A stretch of 64,000 nucleotides of DNA from Bog-159 sp049516155 (GTDB lineage: Bacteria > Acidobacteriota > Terriglobia > Bryobacterales > Bryobacteraceae): contig JBEKTJ010000005.1 of the NCBI GenBank assembly GCA_049516155.1, positions 9,648 to 73,647 of the forward strand. The letters are read 5' to 3'. This document shows positions 1 to 9,109 of this stretch, piece by piece (position 1 is the first letter of the stretch; every line of letters begins with the position of its first letter). The notes below the pieces were generated by a model that was given only the letters and a program-made list of their open reading frames with translations, was not told the origin of the DNA and made no database searches. The translations under genes were made by a program, and so were the position numbers.

Positions 1-1547
1 CCAATGGCGGGAGCGGGACACTTACGTGGACCGTCACATCAAACCAGACATGGCTGAGCGCATCCCCAGCTTCCGGCACGGCGCCATCGACGATTGCCGT
101 ATCCGTTGCGCCGGCATCACTCGCCGCCGGAAGCTACAGCGGCATTGTGACGATAACGTCGTCCGGCGCGTCCAATAGCCCGTTAACGGTCGCGGTGGCG
201 CTGACGGTGACTGCGGGGGCAGCATCGCTCACCGCCGCTCCGCAGTCGATGACGTTCGCTTATACCGCGGGTGGCGCGATTCCAGCCCCGCAAAGCGTAT
301 CCATTGGCAGTGTGGGCAGCGGCACACTCACTTGGACCGCCACGTCGAGTCAGTCGTGGCTGAGTGCGTCGCCGGCCTCGGGCACGGCGCCTGCGGCGCT
401 TTCCGTGTCTGTCTCGCCCGCGGCACTGGGTCCGGGGACCTACACCGGCACTATTCAGATAAGCGCTCCGGGCGCGTCCAACAGCCCCTTGACGGTCGCG
501 GTGACGCTGACGGTGGCGCCTTCCATGGCGACGCTGGCGGTGACTCCGCAGGCGCTGAGCTTCGCGTATACCTACACGGCTGGCGGCGCGCCTCCGGCTC
601 CTCAAAGTATTGCGATTACCATCGGCGGCTCCGGCGCGCTGGCATGGAGCGTGGTGTCTAGCGCGTTCTGGGCCAGCGCGTCTCCGGCGTCCGGCACGGC
701 GTCGGCGACACTCTCAGTGTCCGTAAATCCCGCTAATCTGGCGGCAGGCACTTACACCGGCAACCTGCAGATCGTCACCACGGTCAGTACGGCCTCCGTG
801 GCGATCACACTCGTGGTGAAAGGCACGCAGCCGGCCGGAACTATCACGGGCGTGGCGAACGGCGGAAGCTTTGCACTCGGCTTCGCATCGGCCACATGGG
901 TTTCCATTTTCGGTACGGGCCTGTCCGCGAGCACTGTGAGTTGGAGCGCCGGTAACTTCGCCAATGGTATGCTGCCGGCGTCACTCAACGGAGTGACGGT
1001 CGCCATCAACGGAATTCCCGCGTATGTGGAATACATCAGCCCGAGTCAAATCAATGTCCTGGCGCCCGACGATCCAACTACCGGCGTCATACAGGTGCAG
1101 GTGACCGTGGCCGGACAGGCCAGCAACACCTTCACGGCGCAGAAGCAGCAGTTTGCGCCGGCGTTCTTTACCTTGGACAACGGCAAGTATGTGGCGGCGG
1201 AACATGCCAATTACAGCCTTCTGGGCGCTCCTGGACTGATCGCGGGCGTCACCACCACGCCGGCCCAGCCCGGTGAAACCATTTTGTTGTATGGCACAGG
1301 ATTTGGTCCCACCACTCCGCCCCTGCCTACGTCGAATCTCGTCACTACGGCCGAGCCGCTGGCGAACGCAGTTACGATTACCATCGGCGGCGTGGCGGCG
1401 AACGTGGAATTCGCTGGCTTGGTGGAATCGGGACTCTATCAGTTCAATGTGACGGTGCCATCGAGTCTGCCGAGCGGCGATGCGACAGTGCTGGCGTCCA
1501 TCGGCGGCGTCGAAAGCCAGACCGGCCTATTGGTCACCATCCAGTAG
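1..1547 (+). CDS. Partial secreted BACON-repeat protein with C-terminal TIGR03437-type domain
   Basis: The 5' end lies outside the window; the frame is open from base 3. The visible part has three near-copies of a roughly 95-residue Ser/Thr/Ala-rich beta-sandwich module, each with a WLSASPASGTA-like core followed by a 'GTYTG..QI' strand. This resembles BACON/Ig-like domains. The last ~230 residues (from 'GVANGGSFA' through 'VEYISPSQINVLAP' to 'YGTGFGPT') match the C-terminal domain known as TIGR03437, typical of Solibacter-like exported proteins. The likely role is a large cell-surface or secreted adhesive protein. No catalytic motif is seen and the true N-terminus is unknown. Confidence 0.8.
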   Translation, partial: NGGSGTLTWTVTSNQTWLSASPASGTAPSTIAVSVAPASLAAGSYSGIVTITSSGASNSPLTVAVALTVTAGAASLTAAPQSMTFAYTAGGAIPAPQSVSIGSVGSGTLTWTATSSQSWLSASPASGTAPAALSVSVSPAALGPGTYTGTIQISAPGASNSPLTVAVTLTVAPSMATLAVTPQALSFAYTYTAGGAPPAPQSIAITIGGSGALAWSVVSSAFWASASPASGTASATLSVSVNPANLAAGTYTGNLQIVTTVSTASVAITLVVKGTQPAGTITGVANGGSFALGFASATWVSIFGTGLSASTVSWSAGNFANGMLPASLNGVTVAINGIPAYVEYISPSQINVLAPDDPTTGVIQVQVTVAGQASNTFTAQKQQFAPAFFTLDNGKYVAAEHANYSLLGAPGLIAGVTTTPAQPGETILLYGTGFGPTTPPLPTSNLVTTAEPLANAVTITIGGVAANVEFAGLVESGLYQFNVTVPSSLPSGDATVLASIGGVESQTGLLVTIQ

Positions 1548-1589
1548 GACGGGCCTCGGGCCTGTCGTTCGCTATCATAAATAGCGGAT

Positions 1590-2555
1590 ATGCAGACCAA
1601 GCAACTAGGCAACAGCGATATGCACATTACGCCCATCGGCATCGGCGCGTGGGCCATGGGTGGTGGGGGCTGGGCTTTCGCCTGGGGGCCCCAGGACGAC
1701 GACGAATCCATAGCGGCCATACACACCGCGCTGGATGCGGGCATCAACTGGATCGACACCGCCGCGGTCTATGGCCTGGGCCATTCCGAGGAAGTAGTAG
1801 CCCGCGCGTTACAGGGCCGCTCGCGCAAACCGTTCGTGTTTACCAAGTGTGAACGCGTGTGGAACGAGCGGCGAGAAATCGGCAAGAGTCTAAAGGCAGA
1901 CTCCATCCGCCGCGAAGTGGAAGCTAGTCTGCGCCGTCTTCAGTTGGACGTCATCGATTTGTACCAGATCCACTGGCCCGAGCCGGATGCTGACATCGAG
2001 GAAGGCTGGACCGCTATGGCGCAGCTTCAACGCGAAGGCAAGGTGCGCTGGATCGGTGTATCCAACTTCAATGCCGACCAGCTTCGCCGTGCGCAAGCTA
2101 TCGCGCCCATTACATCGCTGCAGCCGCCCTATTCGTTGCTCTCACGTGAAATCGAAGAGGCGGTTCTGCCATACACGCAGGCGAACGGGATTGGGGTAAT
2201 CGTGTATTCGCCCATGAAATCGGGGCTGCTATCGGGCGCCATGACGCGCGACCGCGTAGCGGCCATGCCGGACGACGACTTCCGCCGGCGCACGCCGCCC
2301 TTCCAGGAGCCGCGGCTCACACGCAATCTGGAGTTAGCGGAATTGCTGCGCTCGATCGGCCAGCGCCATGGCCGCACGACGGGGGAAGTGGCAATTGCCT
2401 GGACATTACGCCATCCCGCGGTCACGGCGGCCATCGTGGGTATGCGGTCGGCGAAGCAGGTGGAAGGCGTGATCGGCGCCGTGCAATTTCGGCTGAGTGC
2501 GGATGAGGTGCAGGAAATCGAGGGTTTCCTGGCACACTTAGCCCATGCGATGTGA
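1590..2555 (+). CDS. Aldo/keto reductase
   Basis: A 321-residue NADPH-dependent aldo/keto reductase, expected to be a cytosolic (beta/alpha)8 barrel. The N-terminus 'MQTKQLGNSDMHITPIGIG' is typical of the family. The catalytic tetrad is recognisable: Asp in 'GINWIDTAAVYG', Tyr in the same segment, Lys in 'FTKCER' and His in 'QIHWPE'. A C-terminal 'AAIVGMRSAKQVEG' fits the NADP-binding region. It starts 43 bp after the upstream gene. The substrate cannot be told from sequence. The length is normal for the family. Confidence 0.92.
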   Translation: MQTKQLGNSDMHITPIGIGAWAMGGGGWAFAWGPQDDDESIAAIHTALDAGINWIDTAAVYGLGHSEEVVARALQGRSRKPFVFTKCERVWNERREIGKSLKADSIRREVEASLRRLQLDVIDLYQIHWPEPDADIEEGWTAMAQLQREGKVRWIGVSNFNADQLRRAQAIAPITSLQPPYSLLSREIEEAVLPYTQANGIGVIVYSPMKSGLLSGAMTRDRVAAMPDDDFRRRTPPFQEPRLTRNLELAELLRSIGQRHGRTTGEVAIAWTLRHPAVTAAIVGMRSAKQVEGVIGAVQFRLSADEVQEIEGFLAHLAHAM

Positions 2556-2639
2556 AACCTATCCGCTGCGCCATTCGTCGAGTCCGCAATGCCACATCTG
2601 CGGCATTGTGGCCGCATTGAATGTTGGCGTAAAGGATCC

Positions 2640-3617
2640 ATGAAGAAATTAGACGTGCTGCGCGTGTGGGGACGTATACTTCGGGGACAAGCTCCTTTTC
2701 TGTCGATCGAAATCACGAAGGAATGTCCGCTGCGTTGCCCCGGCTGCTATGCGTATGAGCCGGACCATCTGGGCCCCTTTACCACCCTGCGGCAGCTTTC
2801 CGATTACAAGGGGCAGGATTTGGTGACCGCGACCGTGGCACTGGTGCGCCGTGTCCGCCCGGTGCATCTCTCGATCATCGGCGGGGAGCCCCTGGTCCGG
2901 TATCGCGAGCTTGGCGAAATCTTGCCGCGCCTCGATCGCATGGGAGTTGAAGTGCAATTGGTGACCAGCGCGGTGCGCCCGATTCCGGAAGAGTGGAACT
3001 CCATCGGTTGCCTGCACGTGGTGGTTTCCATCGATGGCTTGGCGCCCGAGCACGACAGGCGGCGCGCCCCCGCGACCTATGATCGCATCCTGAAGCACAT
3101 CGCAGGCCAGCGCATCGGCGTACATTGCACGGTTACCCGGCAGATGCTCGAGCGGCCAGGGTATCTCGCCGACTTCTGCCGGTTCTGGTCGGACCGATCT
3201 GAGGTTCGCCAAATCTGGTTCAGCATTTATACCCCGCAAGAGGGCGATACCTCGCCAGAGCGATTACGGCCCGAGGACCGGGAGATTCTTTTCGGAGAGC
3301 TATCGGGCGTCGCGGCTGAATTCCCCAAAGTACATCTGCCGCGGATGGTGCTCGAGGGTTACCGCAAGCCGCCGCGCTCGCCCAAGGAGTGTACCTTCGC
3401 GCGGCTCACCACTTGCGTTTCGGCAGACCTGAAGACGCGGATCGAACCCTGCCAGTTGGGTGGCAAACCGGTGTGCGCGGAATGCGGCTGTCTGGCGTCG
3501 GCCGGGATGCATGCGTTGGCTGGATTGAAGCTGGGCGGCCTCGTCCCGCTTTCGTCCATTTTGAACGCATCCATCCGTCTGGGCAGCTACGCCGCGACTG
3601 CTGCCCCGGCACAATAA
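2640..3617 (+). CDS. Radical SAM protein with C-terminal Cys cluster
   Basis: The ATG at 2640 is chosen because 'aaagga' sits 7 bp upstream and the radical SAM core begins soon after; a longer frame opens at 2589. The [4Fe-4S]/SAM motif CPLRCPGC (CX3CX2C, Cys29/33/36) is intact, followed by the 'GGEPLVR' SAM-binding segment. A Cys-rich C-terminus (about residues 255-295, with 'CAECGC') suggests a SPASM/Twitch-like auxiliary cluster. The substrate is unknown. SPASM-type enzymes often modify peptides, but no small precursor peptide is visible beside it; HpnH-like lipid enzymes are another possibility. Confidence 0.85.
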   Translation: MKKLDVLRVWGRILRGQAPFLSIEITKECPLRCPGCYAYEPDHLGPFTTLRQLSDYKGQDLVTATVALVRRVRPVHLSIIGGEPLVRYRELGEILPRLDRMGVEVQLVTSAVRPIPEEWNSIGCLHVVVSIDGLAPEHDRRRAPATYDRILKHIAGQRIGVHCTVTRQMLERPGYLADFCRFWSDRSEVRQIWFSIYTPQEGDTSPERLRPEDREILFGELSGVAAEFPKVHLPRMVLEGYRKPPRSPKECTFARLTTCVSADLKTRIEPCQLGGKPVCAECGCLASAGMHALAGLKLGGLVPLSSILNASIRLGSYAATAAPAQ

Positions 3618-3704
3618 TTACGATAGGCAAGACCAGGTGACGCAAGTCCCATCTGCCTGTCGGTGCTCCGAATATATTTTGGTGGGCATGCTGGGGTAGA
3701 TTTA

Positions 3705-3944
3705 ATGCGACTCGTCATCCTTTTCAAGGGCAGAGAATATCGCGTTGACCAGGTCACGGCGGGTACGAGCCCCGACGTTATCATTGCGGAGAAGTTTCCG
3801 GAGTGGATCTACGTGAGCGATGCGAGCACCAAAGAGGTGGCCGACCGACTCAAAGATCCAGGAAGATGGTGCTCGTCGCAGGCCCGATTCCTTGTAGGTC
3901 CTCTAGACCTGCGATTCCTTGAAGCCCTTCGCGACCCACAGTGA
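3705..3944 (+). CDS. Small hypothetical protein
   Basis: A 79-residue protein starting 'MRLVILFKGREYRVDQV', with 'gggg' 9 bp before the ATG at 3705; a GTG or TTG start further upstream would give 93 residues. No family is recognised. It has a short beta-rich N-terminus and a charged C-terminus ('FLEALRDPQ'). It could be a stand-alone accessory gene; codon use is less GC3-biased than in the neighbours. Confidence 0.5.
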   Translation: MRLVILFKGREYRVDQVTAGTSPDVIIAEKFPEWIYVSDASTKEVADRLKDPGRWCSSQARFLVGPLDLRFLEALRDPQ

Positions 3945-4245
3945 GATTTTAGCGAGACCAAGAAGCATCCGCATACGGTTGCTGGCGGAACAACAAGCGT
4001 TACCGGCACAGCCCAGGGCAGGCGCCATCCCATCTCTTTCCGGATGCCCCTCCAATTTGATCCGAGCTTGAATAGCTCAGCATCCTCCTTGACTCTGTCG
4101 CCACTTTCGCTGAGCACCCTTCATTATGAAGCTCCGTGCAAACGTCGTATTCGAGAAGCGTGCGGTCGAAGGCCTTGTTCCGGGCGTTCAATAGGGTCTA
4201 GCACATCCCGTCGCCAGCGTACGCTTAGAGAGCGGGGCACTACGG
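3945..4245. other. Intergenic stretch, no supported gene
   Basis: About 300 bp of mixed composition. Short frames exist on both strands but none shows a family signature, a ribosome binding site or steady codon bias. It precedes the 36-bp direct repeats upstream of the DUF4160 remnant and may be eroded accessory DNA. Confidence 0.4.
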
Positions 4246-4281
4246 GGCACTACCAGATCAATCTGCCTCCGCCGTGTATAC
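4246..4281 (+). repeat. 36-bp direct repeat, copy 1
   Basis: The sequence running from ggcactaccagatcaatctg to ...gccgtgtatac occurs here and again at 4318-4353, identical over 36 bp, with a 72-bp period. The unit lies directly upstream of the DUF4160/DUF2442 pair. Confidence 0.85.
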
Positions 4282-4317
4282 CCCGGTGAAGTTGGATGGC
4301 CGGAGGTAGGCGTCTAC

Positions 4318-4353
4318 GGCACTACCAGATCAATCTGCCTCCGCCGTGTATAC
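4318..4353 (+). repeat. 36-bp direct repeat, copy 2
   Basis: Identical to 4246-4281. Its last bases include a GTG (4346) that could be read as a start for the DUF4160 second-half frame, so the duplication may have altered the 5' region of that gene. Confidence 0.85.
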
Positions 4354-4361
4354 TGGATACG

Positions 4362-4600
4362 TTGCCGACCGTTCTTTGGGCCGGGCCATACAGGGGTTGT
4401 TCTTTTACTCGGCGGACCGGGACGAACCTCCCCACGTGCACCTGGAACGGGAAGACGCAAAGGCGAAGTTTTGGCTGGATCCGGTCCGATTGGAGCAAAG
4501 CCGCGGCTTCAGCCGCCTCGAAATTGGACGAATGGAAAGACTGGTCGCGGAAAACGCGGCTTTTTTGTTGAGGTCATGGCATGAGTACTTCGGGGACTGA
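4362..4600 (+). pseudogene. DUF4160 protein, probably frameshifted
   Basis: The expected family N-terminus is encoded from a TTG at 4362 ('(M)PTVLWAGPYR'), but the family core 'LFFYSADRDEPPHVHLE' continues in another frame. The two readings meet at the GGGG run at 4393-4396. As sequenced, only the second half is open, from a GTG at 4346, giving an 84-residue frame with a non-family N-terminus. Loss of two bases or gain of one in the G-run would restore a normal DUF4160 protein of about 80 residues. DUF4160 genes commonly sit next to DUF2442 genes, as here (20-nt overlap), and the pair resembles a toxin-antitoxin-like module. This is either a real frameshift or an assembly error. Confidence 0.65.
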
Positions 4601-4886
4601 ACTCAGGGAACCGTTGGCCCAGGGCGTAAGTGTAGGCGACGATGCTCTGGTTGTTGACTTAGCGGATGGCAGGACAATCGCGGTGCCGCTCGCTTGGTTC
4701 CCGCGTTTAGCACACGGGACGGCGACGGAGCGCGCCAACTGGCGTCTCATTGGGGGCGGCGAGGGGATTCACTGGCCGGATCTGGACGAAGACATCAGCG
4801 TAGAGGGCCTTCAGGCCGGTCGCAAATCAGGTGAAACGCAGGAGTCTCTACGCCGGTGGCTCCTGCGGCGGGAATCGGTCGGCTGA
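4581..4886 (+). CDS. DUF2442 protein
   Basis: A 101-residue protein with the DUF2442 pattern 'VDLADGRTIAVPLAWFPRL' and 'GEGIHWPDLDEDISVEGL'. The ATG at 4581 overlaps the end of the DUF4160 reading frame by 20 nt, indicating translational coupling. DUF2442 proteins are small, often encoded beside DUF4160, and have been suggested to be antitoxin-like; the molecular role is not established. This copy looks intact although its partner is frameshifted. Confidence 0.8.
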   Translation: MSTSGTELREPLAQGVSVGDDALVVDLADGRTIAVPLAWFPRLAHGTATERANWRLIGGGEGIHWPDLDEDISVEGLQAGRKSGETQESLRRWLLRRESVG

Positions 4887-4948
4887 CTACGAGCTTGCCG
4901 ATGACAACGAATGAGCCGCTGGCCATCCCTCCTCACTCCGCATCGCTA

Positions 4949-4954
4949 TATAAT
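4949..4954 (+). promoter_or_regulatory. Candidate -10 element for the PSCyt1/DUF1549 gene
   Basis: A consensus TATAAT lies 20 bp before the ATG at 4975. No convincing -35 lies 16-18 bp upstream, and the resulting leader would be about 14 nt without a clear Shine-Dalgarno sequence. Confidence 0.3.
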
Positions 4955-4974
4955 TGTGACCGGCACTCCATCGC

Positions 4975-7329
4975 ATGCACTTTCTCCGCATCGTCCGCGC
5001 GGCAGCCCTATTGGCGCTGCCAGTCTTAGCTCAGGCGGCGGACTTCGACACGGAAGTCCACCCCATCCTGGCGGCGCGGTGCGCTCCTTGCCACAGCGGC
5101 ACGAAGCCTGCGGCGGGATTATCGCTCGCCAGCCGCGCGCTGGCCTTAACCGGCGGCGAGAGTGGTCCAGCGATTGTACCCGGCAGCAGCGGCGCCAGCC
5201 TGCTGATCGAGAAAGTATCCGGGCAGCGCGGCGCGATCATGCCAGCTTCCGGCGAGCCGCTGACCGCATCCCAGATTGCCACGCTACGCGACTGGATCGA
5301 TGCCGGGGCGGTATGGCCGGAAACCGTGCCGGCCACCAGTGGTTGGGTCGCGCCAATTTCGCCGCGCCAACTCGATCTGCCGGCTGGAGACGAAGCGAAT
5401 CCCGTCGATCGCTTCATCGCGGCATACTTCGCGAAGCATGCGATCGCCTTCCCGGCGGTGGCTCCCGATGCGCGATTCGCGCGCCGCGCCTATTTCGACC
5501 TGTGGGGCTTGCCGCCGACACCGGCGCAACTGGAAGCCTTTTTGCACGAAGGCGGTCCCGATAAACGCGCACGGCTTATCGATGCGCTGCTCGCCGATTC
5601 GCAGCCCTACGCGGAACATTGGATCACCTGGTGGAACGACTTGCTGCGCAACGATCAAGGCGGCGAATATGCGGGCGAGCGCAAGTCCATCTCCGATTGG
5701 CTGTTGGGCGCGCTGGAACGTAACCTGCCGTACGACAAGATGATCACCGCGTTGGTGAACCCGGTGGAGAAGAGCGACCCGGAAGGCTTCCTGATCGGCG
5801 TCAACTGGCGCGGCGATATCAACGCCAGCCAGACGCCTTACATGCAGGCGGCGCAGAATACGGCGCAGATTTTTCTGGGCGTCAATCTGAAGTGCGCGTC
5901 CTGCCACGATAGCTTCATCAACCGGTACAAGCTGCGCGAATCCTATGGGATGGCGGCGTTGTTCGCGCCGCAGAGCCGGCTGGAATTGGTGCGCTGTGAC
6001 GTGAAGACCGGCACGTACACGGGGCCGCAATTGCTTTATCCCGAGCTGGGTACTGTGCCGGAGGATGCCCCGCTCACGGCGCGCCACGCCGCGGCGGCGG
6101 GTTTCTTCACGGATGCGCGGAATGGCCGGGTCGCCCGCACCATCGTCAATCGCTATTGGCAAAAGCTCTTCGGACATGGCTTGGTGGAACCCGTGGACGA
6201 GATGGATGGCGAGCCGTGGAACGCGGACCTGCTCGATTGGCTGGCCTCCGACTTCACCGCGCACGGCAGCGATTTGAAATACCTGCTGCGGCTGTTGATG
6301 ACTTCGAAGGCGTATCAATTGCCGGCCGCCGTTAGCCCCGAGTTGCCGGAGAAGCCTTACGTGTTTCGCGGTCCGGTGGTGCGGCGGCTGACTGCCGAGG
6401 AATTCGCCGATACGGTTTCGGCCGTGACTGGGGAATGGCGCCTGTACGAGAAAAACCCCGACCACGACGCTAAAAGGGAACCGGTGGCAGTCCCATCGCG
6501 CGACTGGCAATTCAGGGCGTCGCCGCTGGACTTGGCGTTGGGCCGCCCCATTCGCGACCAGGTTTTCACCACGCGCGACAATCGCCCGACAACTTTCCAG
6601 GCGCTGGAACTGGTGAACGGCGCGAGCCTGGAGAACATGCTGCGGCGCGGCTCGCAGCGATTGCTCGGTCAACTGGCGGGGCATCCCGCGGGTCCGCCGG
6701 AAAACCTTTTCGACAGCGGCAGGCTGCGCAGAGGCGTGGTGGATTTCGATATCGACATCTCCGGCCTCAAGCGATTGTGGCTGCTGGAGGCGGATGCCGG
6801 CTCTTACGATCCAACACGCACGGTGGCAGGCTGGATCCGCGTGGAATTCTTCGGTCCGCAGGGCGTGAAGGATTTGGCCGATCTGGCGCCCGCGGGGTTT
6901 GGGCAGCAGTTGCTCACCGCCAACAAAGAGCCCGCCGGCGAGGCTATCACCACACCGCTGGGCAGTCGGCTGGTAATTCCGATCGAGGGCCTCGGCTACG
7001 TACGGATGCGCGGCCGCGTAGCCCTGGACGACCGCTCCACTACCGACGATGTCGAGGGTGCGGTGCGCTTCTTCATCTTCGCCGCCGAGCCCGATAAGGA
7101 GCGGTTGGTGCGTGTTTCAGGGGCGCCGCCGGTGCTTGCGCCGCCGATTTTCAAGAGCGTCAACGAGGCGGAGCAGCGGCTTTATTTACAACTTTTCGCG
7201 CGAAAACCGAACTCGCAGGAGGCGCGCATCGTAAACAAATACTTTGCCGGCGGAAAACTTGCGCCGGCGGCTTTGGAGGATCTTCTGTGGAGTTTATTGC
7301 TGCATCCCGAGTTTCAATACTTGTATTAG
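4975..7329 (+). CDS. Exported PSCyt1-DUF1549-DUF1553 protein
   Basis: A 784-residue protein with an N-terminal signal peptide ending near 'LAQA'. A planctomycete-type cytochrome c domain (PSCyt1) follows, with haem motif CAPCH and 'GLSLASRALALTGGESGPAI'. Next come DUF1549/PSCyt2 (about residues 140-350, with a second CASCH haem motif) and a C-terminal DUF1553/PSD1 domain ending 'LLHPEFQYLY', the usual end of the family. Such proteins are exported, probably periplasmic, and commonly paired with a DUF1501 protein. Here the DUF1501 partner is 3.3 kb downstream (10648-12096). The 3' end overlaps the PQQ gene by 43 nt, suggesting co-transcription. The biochemical role is unknown. Confidence 0.92.
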   Translation: MHFLRIVRAAALLALPVLAQAADFDTEVHPILAARCAPCHSGTKPAAGLSLASRALALTGGESGPAIVPGSSGASLLIEKVSGQRGAIMPASGEPLTASQIATLRDWIDAGAVWPETVPATSGWVAPISPRQLDLPAGDEANPVDRFIAAYFAKHAIAFPAVAPDARFARRAYFDLWGLPPTPAQLEAFLHEGGPDKRARLIDALLADSQPYAEHWITWWNDLLRNDQGGEYAGERKSISDWLLGALERNLPYDKMITALVNPVEKSDPEGFLIGVNWRGDINASQTPYMQAAQNTAQIFLGVNLKCASCHDSFINRYKLRESYGMAALFAPQSRLELVRCDVKTGTYTGPQLLYPELGTVPEDAPLTARHAAAAGFFTDARNGRVARTIVNRYWQKLFGHGLVEPVDEMDGEPWNADLLDWLASDFTAHGSDLKYLLRLLMTSKAYQLPAAVSPELPEKPYVFRGPVVRRLTAEEFADTVSAVTGEWRLYEKNPDHDAKREPVAVPSRDWQFRASPLDLALGRPIRDQVFTTRDNRPTTFQALELVNGASLENMLRRGSQRLLGQLAGHPAGPPENLFDSGRLRRGVVDFDIDISGLKRLWLLEADAGSYDPTRTVAGWIRVEFFGPQGVKDLADLAPAGFGQQLLTANKEPAGEAITTPLGSRLVIPIEGLGYVRMRGRVALDDRSTTDDVEGAVRFFIFAAEPDKERLVRVSGAPPVLAPPIFKSVNEAEQRLYLQLFARKPNSQEARIVNKYFAGGKLAPAALEDLLWSLLLHPEFQYLY

Positions 7330-9101
7330 CGAGCTGCGCGGCGGGCCTGGCGCAAAATGACGCGCAAAACGACGGCGCCGCCGTCTATGGGAAACACTGC
7401 GCGCAGTGTCACGATAAAGGCCTGGGGCGCGCGCCGCAACTCCTCACGTTGAGCCAGTTCACTCCGGAGAAGGTGATGGCCGCGCTGACCACCGGCAAAA
7501 TGGCCGAACAGGGAAAGGCGCTCACGCCCGCCGAGGCTCGATCCGTGGCCCTGTTCGTCACCGGCAAATCGTTCGGCTCAGAGGAAGCGGTCCAGAAAGG
7601 CGCATGCGCCGAACCCGCGCCGGCTTTCGATAAGCCGTTCTCCGGCCCTTACTGGAACGGTTGGGGCGTGGACGCCTCGAATCGCCGCATGCAACCGGCG
7701 GCCATGGCAGGCTTGCGCGCGGACCAGGTGCCGCAACTGAAGCTGAAGTGGGCGTTCGGCTTTCCCGGCGGCGGCCGCGCGTTTGCACAGCCAACCGTCG
7801 TCGGAGGACGCATCTTCGCTGGCAGCGACTCGGGCAAAATATATTCGTTGGATGCGGGCTCTGGGTGCATCTACTGGATGTTCAAAGCCGATACACCGGT
7901 GCGCAGCGCCATCAGCATCGGGCCGGTGGGCGCAAAATGGGTGGCGTATTTCGGCGACCAGCGCGCGCAAGCCTATGCGGTGGATGCGGCCACGGGCGTG
8001 CTGCTATGGAAGGTGCGCGTGGAAGAGCATCCGGCCGCCATGATCACAGGCGCTCCGGCGCTCTACGAGGGCCGGCTGTATGTTCCGGATTCCTCGTATG
8101 AGGAGGTCACCGGCGCGGCGCCCAAGTACGAATGCTGCAAGTTTCGCGGCGCCGTGACCGCGCTCGATGCCGCTACCGGCAAGCAGATCTGGAAGAGTTA
8201 CACCATAGCGGAAGCGCCGCATCCTGTGCGCAAGAATAAGCAAGGCACCCAGCTTTGGGGGCCGTCCGGCGCGGGCGTGTGGTCGTCGCCTACGATTGAC
8301 GCGAAACTGCGCGCCGTGTATGTGACCACGGGCGATGCCTATTCGGATCCGGCCGCGCGCACCAGCGATTCGTTCCTGGCTTTCGATATGGATACCGGAA
8401 AGCTGCTCTGGTCGCGCCAGTTAACCGCCGGTGATGCGTATAATCTGGGCTGTCCCACCGGGGACAATTGCCCGGAAACCAACGGTCCGGATTTCGATTT
8501 TGGTTGCTCGCCGAACCTGGTGGATTTGCCGAACGGCAAGCGCGCGCTGGTGGCCGGGCAGAAATCCGGCATGGTGCATGCGCTCGACCCGGATCAGCAG
8601 GGCGAACTATTGTGGAGCGTGCGTGTGGGCAAAGGCGGCCCGCTCGGTGGCGTGCAGTGGGGCAATGCGTCGGACGGCCAAAACGTTTATGCGGCCGTCT
8701 CGGACCACTACGCGACAAAGAATCTGAGCGAGGCTGGCGGGATGTTCGCGCTGAAGCTGGCTACTGGAGAGCGAGTCTGGTCTACGCCGCCGCCGGGTTG
8801 CAGCAAGCCCGGATGCAGCCCCGCGCAATCGGCAGCCGTGACCGTGATTCCGGGTGTGGTTTTCTCGGGCTCGCTGGACGGCCACTTGCGCGCCTATGCC
8901 ACCGCCGATGGGCGGATCGTGTGGGATGTGGACACCGCCGTGGAGTATCAGGCCGTGAACGGAGTAAAGGCCAAGGGCGGATCGCTGGACGGTCCCGGCG
9001 CGGTGGTGGTGGGCGGGACGTTGTATGTGAACTCCGGGTATGGAATGTTCGGGGAGGTGCCGGGTAATGTGTTGCTGGCTTTCTCGGTGGATGGGAAGTA
9101 A
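7287..9101 (+). CDS. PQQ-dependent dehydrogenase-like protein with N-terminal cytochrome c
   Basis: A 604-residue quinohaemoprotein. The GTG start at 7287 is supported by GGAGG 7 bp upstream, inside the preceding gene. A signal peptide is followed by a small cytochrome c domain with CAQCH (about residues 20-95) and an eight-bladed PQQ beta-propeller with repeated 'ALDAATGKQIWK'-type blades. A vicinal Cys pair ('YECCKFRG') is typical of polyvinyl-alcohol-dehydrogenase-like enzymes. The likely role is periplasmic alcohol oxidation passing electrons to the fused haem. Coupled to the upstream multihaem-like protein, it suggests a respiratory branch. The substrate is not predictable. Confidence 0.88.
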   Translation: MEFIAASRVSILVLASCAAGLAQNDAQNDGAAVYGKHCAQCHDKGLGRAPQLLTLSQFTPEKVMAALTTGKMAEQGKALTPAEARSVALFVTGKSFGSEEAVQKGACAEPAPAFDKPFSGPYWNGWGVDASNRRMQPAAMAGLRADQVPQLKLKWAFGFPGGGRAFAQPTVVGGRIFAGSDSGKIYSLDAGSGCIYWMFKADTPVRSAISIGPVGAKWVAYFGDQRAQAYAVDAATGVLLWKVRVEEHPAAMITGAPALYEGRLYVPDSSYEEVTGAAPKYECCKFRGAVTALDAATGKQIWKSYTIAEAPHPVRKNKQGTQLWGPSGAGVWSSPTIDAKLRAVYVTTGDAYSDPAARTSDSFLAFDMDTGKLLWSRQLTAGDAYNLGCPTGDNCPETNGPDFDFGCSPNLVDLPNGKRALVAGQKSGMVHALDPDQQGELLWSVRVGKGGPLGGVQWGNASDGQNVYAAVSDHYATKNLSEAGGMFALKLATGERVWSTPPPGCSKPGCSPAQSAAVTVIPGVVFSGSLDGHLRAYATADGRIVWDVDTAVEYQAVNGVKAKGGSLDGPGAVVVGGTLYVNSGYGMFGEVPGNVLLAFSVDGK

Positions 9102-9109
9102 TTCAGCAG

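Noticed and set aside
183..661. Antisense and alternate-frame ORFs in the repeat protein
   Set aside because: Arg/Gly-rich translations produced by the GC-rich repeats; no starts, ribosome sites or family matches.
3420..3460. tRNA-like 'gatcgaaccc' T-loop strings (also near 28330 and 38875)
   Set aside because: Each lies inside or at the end of a coding sequence and has no acceptor or anticodon stem around it.
4246..4353. Start of a CRISPR array
   Set aside because: Only two copies of a 36-bp repeat, a gene start within the second copy, and no cas genes.
5284..6684. 466-codon open frame antisense to the PSCyt1/DUF1549 gene
   Set aside because: Long only because high GC removes stops; Arg/His/Gln-rich and without family signatures, while the sense frame is a clear family member.
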